Assembly: GCA_025201365.1 (NCBI GenBank)
Contig: JAIXMF010000079.1
Location: 1 to 45,181, forward strand
Direction: 5' to 3'
Length of the DNA stretch: 45,181 nucleotides
Source: Syncephalis plumigaleata
Taxonomy: Eukaryota; Zoopagomycota; Zoopagomycetes; Zoopagales; Piptocephalidaceae
How positions within the stretch are numbered: position 1 is the stretch's first letter; each line of letters opens with the position of its first letter. Positions 1 through 10,200 of the stretch are shown one piece after another. The notes beneath the pieces are model-generated. The model had not been told where the DNA came from. It saw nothing but the letters and a program-made list of their open reading frames with translations, and did no database searches. Position numbers and translations under genes: made by a program.

Positions 1-1
1 A

Positions 2-1275
2 ACCATTATTCTCGCGACTCTAAGCTATAAAACATCATACGTACATGCGACACAGGATAAACTACATGGTAACTAGCCTCTTGACTAGCATTCGATGCAT
101 GCAAACTCACTAATCCAACTGTCAATCCAGGCGATCCGGGAATATATGCAGCCGGTCGTCTCTATGTGGATGACAACCTCAAGTCGCTTAAATTAAGCAA
201 TCTAAAATGGATTGGAGACGATGGCACCGCAAGCTTTGCCGTTGCGCACTGGGACAAGCAGCCGGCCTTTCTCAGATGCGATACCTTTATGGGGAGGGAA
301 GACAATATATTCGATGTAATAAATGATCATTATTCAATAGAGATATCATACTACTACTAATCTAATCTCTTCCTTCCTCATAGATTCTAATGAAATACAA
401 AACTAGTCTTCAGCCTAGTAATCCCATTGGTGTACGCCGGACTCAACAACCGTTGTTTAAGTTTGTATCACCGGAATACTACAATAAACAGGTGGTTAAA
501 AAGGCCAATTGCTTTGTCTACACATTTGCTGCTGGTAAAACGTTGAATTCACACTTGAAATGGAAGCCGGTGCAGGGCAAAAAGGAGGAACGGTCGCCAG
601 AAGAAAGTCTAATGGCTTTTTATAAAGTGTTGCCCCAAATACTTCAAGGTAGAGAATATAGACAGCATCACATTTACTTGAGTATACCGATAGCTAATAT
701 AGTACGTAGGAACTGTTTATCTACACTATGCCGGTGTGGTACATAATGATTTACGTAACCCTGAAAGTAAGTACATGGATTGTGACGAAATCATCTACTA
801 ATACCGCATAGATACCATGGTGCACCAAGCATCTGCCACTAGTGAACCTACGGTAACTATAGTTGACTATGGTAATGCAGTTCCGTTAGACGAGGAAGAG
901 AAGGCCAAGCTACACAAAGCTAAACCAAGAAGGAACGAACAACTCGAGGAAGATGACGACTCCCTCCGATGTCAAGTGGACAACATGGATCTTGCTCACT
1001 TAATCCAGGATCACATCATGGCTTATACACCAAGTAAAGCGGTGGTCGAGAAGAGAAAGGCATTCAAGTATCAGAATTTACTGAGTAAAACAAAGATGCT
1101 TAAAAAGCCATCGCCATTCCCCGATACCAATTCCATAGAAGAAGTGCTATATCACAATTACGAGGTTGCTCGTAGCGCTCAAAAGATACTCGCCACCAAA
1201 GGATCCCATTGCATGTCTACCATCAATGCCCTTGAGCTATTGCAGAATTCGCTCATTTTCTATCCTGGCATTTAG
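2..1275 (+). CDS. Secreted kinase-fold protein (5' end outside window)
   Basis: Partial gene; the start lies left of the window. Exons: up to 68, 131-315, 384-648, 710-766 and 812-1275, which join in frame to 346 codons including the stop. The first visible residues (TIILATL...YVHA) look like the end of a signal peptide. Further on, VVHNDLRNPEN resembles the kinase/choline-kinase catalytic loop (HxDLxxxN), and after an Asn-containing spacer TIVDYGNAV resembles the metal-binding DFG motif (here DYG). FVYTFAAGK could be the hinge. The region after DYG is acidic then Lys-rich, with no clear APE motif. The beta-3 lysine is not obvious, so activity is uncertain. Kinase fold: seen motifs. Secretion: inferred from a partial signal. 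It could instead be an aminoglycoside/choline-kinase-like phosphotransferase. Confidence 0.6.
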
Positions 1276-1582
1276 AAATAAATAGACTGACTTACACGAC
1301 CGTCAAAATGTTTTTCAATTTTACAATTTCATTTATATTATAACAAAGCTTGTTTCTATCTATCGAATGATATGCAAATGATAGTAGGTTAATTAATCAG
1401 CGATATCGTGTTGTAATACGACAAACATTGGCCACCTCGCATAACTGGACTGAACCCAATTTGGTTCACATTTATGCCATCATTAGCATTGATATCGACG
1501 CAGTGTTCTCATAACGAAATGGCGTGACGAAATCAATCGACTACGCTTCTTTAATCCCTTTTTAATATCAATTACGTTTACC
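1276..1582. other. Intergenic spacer, kinase-like gene to coproporphyrinogen oxidase
   Basis: AT-rich spacer of about 300 bases holding the 3' UTR of the upstream gene (AATAAA-like aaataaata at 1277) and the promoter of the oxidase gene. No open frame or RNA gene is recognised. Confidence 0.6.
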
Positions 1583-3146
1583 ATGTTCGCGCGTTCCTCT
1601 ACAAAGATCAGCAATATTGCCGCGAGAGTGGCAGGCAATAGTCGTATGAAACGTCCTAGTGCAGTATTACGGTAATTGCATATGCTTACAAGTACCTTTG
1701 ACGGAATAACAAGAACTAAAACGTGTATCCCCTAGACATAACAGCTTAATTAGTCGTGGACCATGCTATTCAACTGGCACTACTTCCGAATCTACGAAAC
1801 CAGCAACCAATGCACAACGTAACAATATCATTCTCGGTGTCAGCGCCTTACTCGCGCTAAGCGGTTTTATTAGCTATCGACGAGGTAAACGATTACAACG
1901 TGAAGCTAAAGTAAGTGACAACATTAGTATAGATAATAACACACAATAAATATCCATCCTATTATTACTATTATCTAATCATCTATTGATCGTTCTAGTC
2001 TGCCTTGTCGGCATCATCGGCATCGGCATCGCCATCTACTGATCAACCATCCGCCAGTGATGTGACATCGATGAAACCAACGGCAAGTATACGAATGACA
2101 TGTCCTACTTTATTTGATCTATTAATACCAGTTATATCTTCATTCTATTATAGGTGGAGGCTGACTTTCCACCATTACCAGCGAGACTTGCCGACACGAG
2201 TAATACGCATCCTGCTATGCGTGATCGTATGCAACGCTTTGTCATGGAGCTACAACGTCAAATAGTCACCGAGTTATCCGCGCTGGATGGCACACCGTTT
2301 CACGTAGAGGCATGGAAACGCGATGAAGGCGGTGAAGGCATTTCATGCGTACTACAAGGTGGTCGTGTCTTCGAGAAGGCCGGCGTCAATATCTCCATCG
2401 TACACGGTCAATTACCCGAGGCAGCGGTACGTCAAATGCGTGCTGACCACAAGGATCTCGATCCTAGCAATGCACCCTATCCATTCTTTGTGGCGGGTAT
2501 TTCACTCGTGTTGCATCCGCATAATCCAAAGGCACCCACCGTCCATGCTAACTACCGCTACTTCGAGGTGGAGCAAGGTGAGGGTAAGCCGCCCGTTTGG
2601 TGGTTTGGCGGTGGTTGCGATCTCACCCCATCCTATCTGTACGTGGAGGATGCCAAGCACTTCCATCAAACGTTGAAAGACGTGTGCGAACGACATCGCA
2701 AGGGTAGTTATCGCGACTACAAGCTATGGTGCGACGACTACTTTGACGTGAAGCATCGAGGTGAACGTCGCGGTATTGGCGGCATCTTCTTCGATGATCT
2801 CAACACATGTTCACAGGAGGAGGCATTCGCATTCGTACAGGATGCCGGTCGTAGTTTCCTTCGATCCTACCTGCCCATCCTTAAACGACGTATGAATGAG
2901 CCGTATACCGTCGAGGAGAAGCAGTGGCAACAGCTACGACGTGGTAGATACGTGGAATTCAATTTGGTACATGATCGTGGCACGAAATTCGGACTAGCCA
3001 CACCTGGCCCGCGTATTGAGAGCATTCTCATGTCACTGCCATTGACTGCTCGCTGGCAGTATCAACATGTGCCCACACCTAATAGTAATGAGGGACAATT
3101 ATTAGCGGTGCTACGTAAGCCACAAGATTGGATTCCTCTAGATTAA
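1583..3146 (+). CDS. HEM13: Oxygen-dependent coproporphyrinogen III oxidase
   Basis: Converts coproporphyrinogen III to protoporphyrinogen IX in haem synthesis, using O2. The last exon carries the family blocks in order: a HANYRYFE motif, WWFGGGCDLTP, a DYKLWCDDYF stretch followed by KHRGERRGIGGIFFDDL, RRGRYVEFNLVHDRGTKFGL, and GPRIESILMSLP near the C-terminus. Exons: 1583-1671, 1736-1910 (1745 and 1754 are also in-frame acceptors), 1999-about 2086, then to 3146. The last junction has two frame-preserving solutions: donor GTATAC at 2087 with acceptor at 2181 (438 aa), or donor GTGACA at 2062 with acceptor at 2153 (439 aa). The N-terminus is Arg/Ser-rich without acids (MFARSSTKISNIAARVAG), followed by a hydrophobic segment (IILGVSALLALSGFI). 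This suggests mitochondrial import and membrane anchoring, unlike the cytosolic yeast enzyme. The stop is 9 nt from the stop of the convergent gene. Confidence 0.96.
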
Positions 3147-3155
3147 ACTATTTTA

Positions 3156-4827
3156 TTATTTTGATACAGATGAACGTTTCACAGAAGAAGTACGTAGTAG
3201 ATTGCGTACATAGGCCAATGCATCCGTAGGAGATACGTTTGTCTAAGGGAATAAAAGCAAAGAGTATGATATACATATACATATACATGTATGTATTAGT
3301 GTGTGATTGTATGTAATACAACTAAAACCATATACGCGATAATACTTACTACAACAGAAGTGTTTTGTGATGTTGATGATGCGGTATGATTCCTACTAGC
3401 AAGCGTACAAATATCATGTACGATATACTCCCAACCAGCTAATGGCGTGGATGTACCCGTGGATATACCGCGATTATTTACTTGCTTTCTAATCCATGGA
3501 CAATACCATCGATGTTCTAGTGCAGGATCACATGGCAATGACTCTGTCTCGGTTATTGATTCATGATGATATTGATGCTGATTACTATTACTAGTAGTAG
3601 TGTTACTATTCTGCTCCTGTTCTGGTGTAGTATTGGTCAATGGTGTATACAAGGTGAAATCTACACGTTGATAGCATAAATCACATTGTACTACCGGTGT
3701 TGTACAGTTGCTATCCTCTCGCCAACCATAGATGGCTAGGGCAATAATATTCGATTGATAGACCGTATCAAGTGATGCCATGACAGGTAATGATGCAGCC
3801 CATTCTAATAGGGTAGGCATGAAAGATGCCAGCTATCATCAATGAATAAGTATGTGGATACATTCATTAATGAGACTATTCACTATGAATACGAAATAAC
3901 ACTAATACATACCGATGTTTCTATTACAATTGGTAGCTGATTCTTCCATCGTATTATACCAGCAATACGATCTTTGAGTGCCGTTTCATTGACAGTACGT
4001 GATTGCATAGGAAATCGATAGATTGACTCTATACAATAATAAGCATTGATTACATTTATCAACTAACTAGCTAGCTTGTATAGATTAATGCTTACCATCA
4101 CAGGGTCGTTCATGCCAGGGACATACTGTCTTATGAGTAGTTAATAGTTGTGATTGATAACTTGACAAAATATCATCTACATCCATTGCACATTAGTGAC
4201 AATCGTAGTCATAGCAGTAGTAATGATATGATTAATAGCTTACTGAATTCCGGTGTGTCTGCCACAACACTGCTTAGATCGACGATTAAGCGTGCATGAC
4301 AAGTAGGACACGCTAGTAGATCCGCCTTCTCGTTGATCCATCCATGACGTGCACATACCACTGGACTAAGTGCCTCGGGTTTATCAAACCAAGTAGTGAC
4401 GTGTCATCATCATCATCAGCAATCCCATCTACTAGTTAAATAATACAACGTATAGCACATTATTCATGATAGTATTGCCTCTATGTACACATACAAAAGG
4501 ATATCTTATAGGAGGCGAGTCGTTTCAATAGGTCGGCTCTACTCCATGGTCGATAAGGACCAAGTATACCCTCGTCTTCCTGCGAACCTATAGTCTTTGT
4601 GACAGGTGATAATGGCGACGATACACTAGTCATTATCAAGAATTAGCACATATATGTATATACGTGTATATATCTATTCGGTGTAGAGTCTACCTTGCAC
4701 CAAATTGAACTACACTACGATGCGTCAGTGGTCTCTTATGTTGTGTTGCATGTGTTGATTCATCAAGTGCACTGAATACTTGAGCTAGCTTCCTTTTAGT
4801 AATAAAGTGATTAGTATGGTTCTGCAT
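3156..4827 (-). CDS. C3HC zinc-finger protein, NIPA (ZC3HC1)/Rsm1 family
   Basis: Nuclear zinc-finger family linked to nuclear-pore basket assembly (ZC3HC1/Pml39), ubiquitin ligation (NIPA) and mRNA export (Rsm1). Exons on the minus strand: 4827-4694, 4625-4505, 4400-4244, 4176-4096, 4028-3913, 3832-3350, 3242-3156, summing to 392 aa plus stop with every junction in frame. The first domain shows TTWFDKPEALSPVVCARHGW, then ACPTCHARL and VCPWHERPC, giving the Cys/His set of the C3HC finger. A second, related domain holds IYGWRED, QCDLCYQR and HRWYCPWI. The basic KRKLAQVF start resembles family N-termini. Exons 2 and 3 join only through an AT-AC intron (see the separate entry). The last exon lies in the 3' UTR territory of the coproporphyrinogen oxidase gene. 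Start ATG at 4827; an upstream non-coding exon is possible. Confidence 0.9.
4401..4504 (-). other. Probable U12-type AT-AC intron
   Basis: Read on the minus strand, the exon end TATAAG is followed by ATATCCTTTT, which matches the minor-spliceosome 5' splice consensus ATATCCTTT exactly. The intron ends ...GATGACAC before GTCACTACTTGG. Length 104 nt, phase 0. It joins RLASYK to VTTWFDKPEALS, the expected order in this protein family. The GT-AG alternative (GTATGT donor, TTAACTAG or TAGTAG acceptor) puts the finger domain out of frame, and reading back from TGG meets TGA before either AG. Branch-site candidates are TATTTAAC (about 35 nt from the 3' end, long for the class) and TTGCTGAT (about 15 nt, weak match). 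Confidence 0.75.
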
Positions 4828-5065
4828 AATTGCAAATTCAATAAAGAGAAAAGAAGAAACAGATAAAGAAGTTACATGTAAAGGTTTCAAGGAGATGACG
4901 CTTCTTCTTTCAACGTCAAAATAGAGCAGCTCAAGTGAATTCACCGCATCTTTCCTCTTCCTCTTCCTGTTCTTCTTTCAGCAATCACCTTTCCATATTG
5001 ACACTAGTTAGTTTTACGTCCTCTCTCCTTCTCCTCTCTACGCACACACACATATATATATAACC
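4828..5065. promoter_or_regulatory. Divergent promoter, NIPA-like gene and ALG1
   Basis: 238 bases separate two divergent start codons. The plus strand is strongly pyrimidine-rich around 4945-5040 (repeated TTCC/CTTC and CTCTC runs), with a TATATATATA tract at about 5052-5061 directly before the ALG1 ATG. No specific factor site is recognised. Confidence 0.45.
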
Positions 5066-7099
5066 ATGCCGCTTTTATTGACTATACTGTTGTGTCTATT
5101 GGGACTAGGTGTGGTAGTGGGTAGTGCCGCATATATTATTATACAGCGTGCCCTCGTCTCTCCTCCTACTCCACCAGAGTCTAATGCATACAAGCGTGCC
5201 ACCGAGAAACGCGCTATGGTTGTGGTACTAGGTGATATCGGTCACTCACCTCGCATGCAGTATCATGCACGTTCACTAATGGAACACGGCTATCAAGTGG
5301 ATATGGTCGGTTATTCCGGTAATATTGACGCGTCCGTAACATACTAGTTATTAGTTGACTAACGTGCATATATGCACATTATTATTGTTGCTGGGGATAT
5401 ACTAGGTGCTCAACCTCTTTCAACACTATTGGATTCACCACTAGTTCATTTTCACTATTTGGTATCACCACCACGCTTGCCAGCGAATACACCAAAACTA
5501 CTATTTCTAGCCTATGCTCCATTCAAGATTATCTATCAAGTACTCGTGCTAATGCGTACAATGCTATGGACGACACCATCACCTGATTTCATACTTATTC
5601 AGGTAGTTAAGAAGTATTGCATCAATGCTACTAGTGTTAACCTATCTATGATGATGTAGAATCCACCAGCTATTCCATTACTCGTTGTAGCTCGTCTTGT
5701 GGCCGGTCTACGTCGATCACGTCTAATTATTGATTGGCATAACTTTGGCTACACCATTCTTGGTCTTAATCTTGGTGCTCGACATCCTGTAGTTAGAATA
5801 GCAGAATGGTATGTCCCACATCATACTACATGTTAATATATATACTAGCTAACATACTAATCCATCACTAATCGATTAGGTATGAGCGTATTTTTGGTGG
5901 CAATGCATATGCTCATTTATGTGTAACAAAAGCAATGGCTCTTAAATTACGAAATGACTGGCAACTCTGGTAATTGCTTGTATTCTACTTTATTTATTCA
6001 TTGGTTACTAATGATTGTCATTGTTATTATTTGTTATTAGCGGCCCTATTTACACATTATATGATAGAGCACCTGATCAATTTCATCGATTGGATCTAGC
6101 AGAGAGACATGAAGTAAGTTATTATGATCAGCTATATCATTTATTAATATCTATTATGTAGTTATTTACTCGTTTAGCTATATCTAAACAATTAATTAAT
6201 ACACCAGTAAATACTACTAATAATGACAATGACAATGATGTAAATGCATCAATATGGACGGAAACCATTGATTCATTAGAGCAGACATTATGGACTGAAC
6301 GAGCATCTTCTCAAAGTGTCGTCGTTGAACGATCAAATCGTCCTGCATTACTTGTAACAGCCACCAGTTGGACAGCCGATGAGGATTTCGATCTATTACT
6401 TGATGCCATTACGCGTTATGATCAGCGTGCTATCGATAATCCTAATTTACCACCAATTGTATTGATCATTACGGGTAAAGGTCCGCTTAAGCAGCATTAC
6501 GAAACAATCATGCAATCCATGTCACTCTCTCGTGTACGTATGGCTACTGCATGGTTAGCCATAGAAGATTATCCACGCCTACTAGGTAAATATATATACA
6601 TACATAGAGAGAATATTATTCATTAGATGGTAACACATTTGCTATTATTAGGTTCAGCAGATATTGGTATATCATTACATGCTTCATCATCGGGTCTCGA
6701 TCTACCGATGAAGGTGGTCGATATGTTCGGTTGTGGATTACCTGTATGTGCATTAAACTTTAACTGGTAAGTGTATTCTGCTGTAGACAATATACTATAA
6801 TAGAGTGCTAATTGTTCAATATTCAGTATTGATGAATTGGTACAACCCAATAGTACTGGATTACTATTTGATACGAGTAATGAATTAGCAGATCAATTAG
6901 AGGTAATAGTTTATGCTTTATAATGCTGTCATTGTTACTCATTCATTGTATACACTACAATTACTAGATGTTATTGTCAACATTCCCTCATCAACAAGAT
7001 CAACTAGATCGTTTACGACGTAATATAACAACAGCTCATCAACATCGATGGACAGAGAATTGGAATAGTGTAGCATGGCCATTATTTACATCTAAATGA
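5066..7099 (+). CDS. ALG1: Chitobiosyldiphosphodolichol beta-1,4-mannosyltransferase
   Basis: Adds the first mannose from GDP-mannose to GlcNAc2-PP-dolichol on the cytosolic face of the ER (N-glycan precursor; CAZy GT33). Nine exons: 5066-5318, 5406-5602, 5660-5808, 5880-5969, 6041-6113, 6162-6585, 6652-6766, 6827-6902, 6968-7099, together 502 aa, close to the usual family length. An N-terminal membrane anchor ([20 protein letters not shown]) is followed by [17 protein letters not shown], the family's first conserved block. Further blocks are [49 protein letters not shown] and the C-terminal donor-site region [22 protein letters not shown] with its Glu-equivalent loop. A linker of Asn/Asp repeats (about residues 255-275) is specific to this protein. 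All introns are short GT-AG. Confidence 0.95.
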
Positions 7100-7281
7100 T
7101 AGGATACTCATATGATTAAGGATATAATAAAAGAAACGAAAGAAAAGCATCATTGATTTATTTTGCGGGATTTAATACAGATAAAACTAAAGAGAAAAGA
7201 ACACTTTTTGTTAATAGTAAGCAAGTATATATATGTATATATTGTATATATACGTAGGCATATCATTGTGGTTATTGTAGT

Positions 7282-10200
7282 TTACGTAAATCGTGTAAAA
7301 TCAATAACTTGCTCTAATTGTACACCTGATATTTCTGTTGAATAATTATTCAAGTGAATATTATGAGGACCGGTTGATTCCATAGAAGCTGAGCGTGGTC
7401 GTTGTTGCTGTTGTTGCTGTTGTTGCGCTAATGGTGATAAATGTTCCTGTAGACTATGTGCAATACCACTACTACCCGGTACAAATAGTGAATTTGATTG
7501 TGATACAGTAGTAGCACTACTACTACTATTGTTATTGTTGTTACCAGTCATGGTATTTGCATTGGTTGTCATCTGTGCAGTATTACTACCACTGCCGGTA
7601 TTCGTATTCGTTGTATTTGTAGTAGCACGATCACGTACTCGTTTAATTTGACGTAACCGTTCCTTCCAATTAGCAACGTATTCGATACTACCACCTGATG
7701 AACTACTTTGTAGGAATACTTGAGCGTAGATATTGACATGTAGCGCAATTTGTCGTACGAATGCTGCCAATAGGGCATGTGTAATGACTTTGGGCTCTTC
7801 AATGGGGCTAATATCGGGCATTTCCGGTCGACACTGTGTGTGTACGCGATAATAAGCCGTTTCCGGTGAGGTGAGGTGTCGTGGATCTGTCGTCCATAAA
7901 GGTCCAGCCTGAGTTGACCTACCACCCGAGTCGCAATCGATGAGTGGTGTGATCACGATTTGTACAAAGTTGAATTGACTCGGTAGCGTGTCGAATGCAA
8001 ATGGTAAGCCGGATTCATTATAAATAATCGTGACAAAGTCATTGCCAATATGACGCTCTTGCTCGTTGAATTTGATCTCGTTCAAGATCGGTGGGCATCA
8101 GTGTAGGAATATGGAATATAAGCTGAGTGGTCGCTTCCTTCCAGTAATACGTGTAGGCACCATCCAGATCCATTTCTGTGTCGAGACCACCAGTGTACAC
8201 GTCCTTGCAATTCTTTAGTCGTATCAATTCACCCAGCCATTTAGGAATCGAGCGTAGCGTGATGATCCCACTCGATTGCCTAGAATGGCTGCTCGGTACA
8301 TTGACCGGGTGCAACGTACACCACGCCCACTTTATGAAAGTCAACCACCGGTGTACGATCAAGTATATTGATTGCTCGTTGATGGCATCATCTCCGGTAA
8401 GGTACAGGCATGTGTGTGGCATTAAGATCGGGATAGCTTGACAGCTGTATGAATAAATAGCTGGATCCAAATAGGGATGGCTTTCCTAGTGGCACGCGAT
8501 GTTGTCGATAATGCTGCTGCTGCTGTGCACTATTTCGATGCTACCACTACCACCACCTAGCATGGGTGATCAATAGTTCTATTAAGTGAGGCCGTACTAC
8601 CGGGATAATCGATGATTGACCAATACTCGTATGATGTAGCATGGTGTCGACGGATGTGATGGCGTCCCGTATCCTGCATCGCTAGAATAGCCATACAAAG
8701 AACGTTTACGTAGTCCTGTACCAGGATGAGGTGCAAGCGTTGATGCTTCAGTTATGAACCAGTTCGAGATGATGGTGCGTATTGTTCGACAGTGTTTTTC
8801 CTCACTAGTACATCTGGTGGTAGTTGCGATTTCTTATGCCATCGATTCAATACAACTTGTGCAGCCACTGATAGTGCACTATCTTTACGTGATGATGACA
8901 ATGATGTTGCTGTCGATTCATCATGTTGATGCGTTCTTCTTACTGCACTGTCACCACTATTAGCACTATTATTATCGTAGCTAATAATGGCATGGTAGTG
9001 GATGTTTCGATACCATCATTTGTAGCAGTTAATCTACCTCGAGTATTGTCTGATTCATTTATATTACTGCTGATTCAAATGTGTACCTCCTAATAATGAA
9101 GTAGTATCGTTTTCACCTCTAATGCCTAATCCTTGTAACATGTATCGTCGTCATCATTGTCATCTTGCTCATCACGATTACGAGCATTCTCATCTTCATC
9201 GTCGTCATCGTCATCATCTTCATTCGGTGTAATACTAGCATGGATGATACGGTATTGGCACGAGAGCGTAATCCCAGTTCGACGCCTAATAACTCACTAC
9301 GACAGCCATCTGACTCAATTTCAATAGATCGACCGATGTCGTACCTGTCGATGATGCTGTAGCGCAGAAGCAGTAGCATCCGTAACATCTTCCTCGTTAC
9401 CCCGTTGATAAGCAAGTCCTTCCCGATGTCGTCTTGCAGGAGAGCATCGTCATTACCCTCGTCATTCTGCTCTTCATTATCGAGTAATGGTGCAAAAGTG
9501 TCGGGATCCCAGTGTGCCATTAGTAAGCCGGCAATGAGGATAGATCGGGTTGCTCGTCTTTCGTCTATTCTCTAGTTTCACTAGAATGATGCCACACACT
9601 AGGACGACGTGCGGTGACTTGAGCCCAACCGGAAGAACGAGCCGCTCTAATGGTTACTAGCGAGTTACCCATGACCCAAGTGCGTGATATTGCCTGTTTC
9701 GTATCGAGTAATGCCTCGCTAATGAATGAACGTTCCGCTTTAGGTGTACAATTGGCGTAAGCATATCGCGCCAACATGTCGAGACAAGTTTCCGTTGCTC
9801 GTCCACGTGAATGGCCTATTACTCTGACCCGGTTGCTCGTTGGCCAGTAGTAGACCACGTACAATAAATGACACGAACTTGCGTCGATCCGTTAAGCGTA
9901 GATTAACAAACCAAAATGTAATGACATTGTAGGCGAGTACAAGCACGTATTGCGCCAAAGCATGCTGACCCACTGCGGTGGATGTACCCTTTAACGGACC
10001 TGCTCCCGGTTTGGGTTGTTCACCCGCCGCCAACGTTGCATTATTATACTTGATATATTGCAGGGCGATACCGAACACCATTTTGTAGTCATTCTCCACG
10101 AAATTCACGTAAAGATGCGGTAAACGAGTGAGTGTCGATAGGAACTCAAGAATATGCGCGCTAACCGATTGTGTCGACATTATTTGCGATAATTGAGCCA

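Noticed and set aside
4430-4493. GT-AG intron (GTATGT...TTAACTAG) in the NIPA-like gene
   Set aside because: Both possible AG acceptors put the C3HC finger exon out of frame; the AT-AC solution gives the expected protein.
4505-4633. ATG at 4633 as start of the NIPA-like gene
   Set aside because: Splicing from the exon 4827-4694 removes this ATG, keeps the frame and adds a basic KRKLAQVF start typical of the family.
9119-9520. 133-aa minus-strand frame as a separate gene
   Set aside because: Part of it continues TSC2-like sequence and the rest is a shifted frame of the Asp/Glu run within the frameshift zone.
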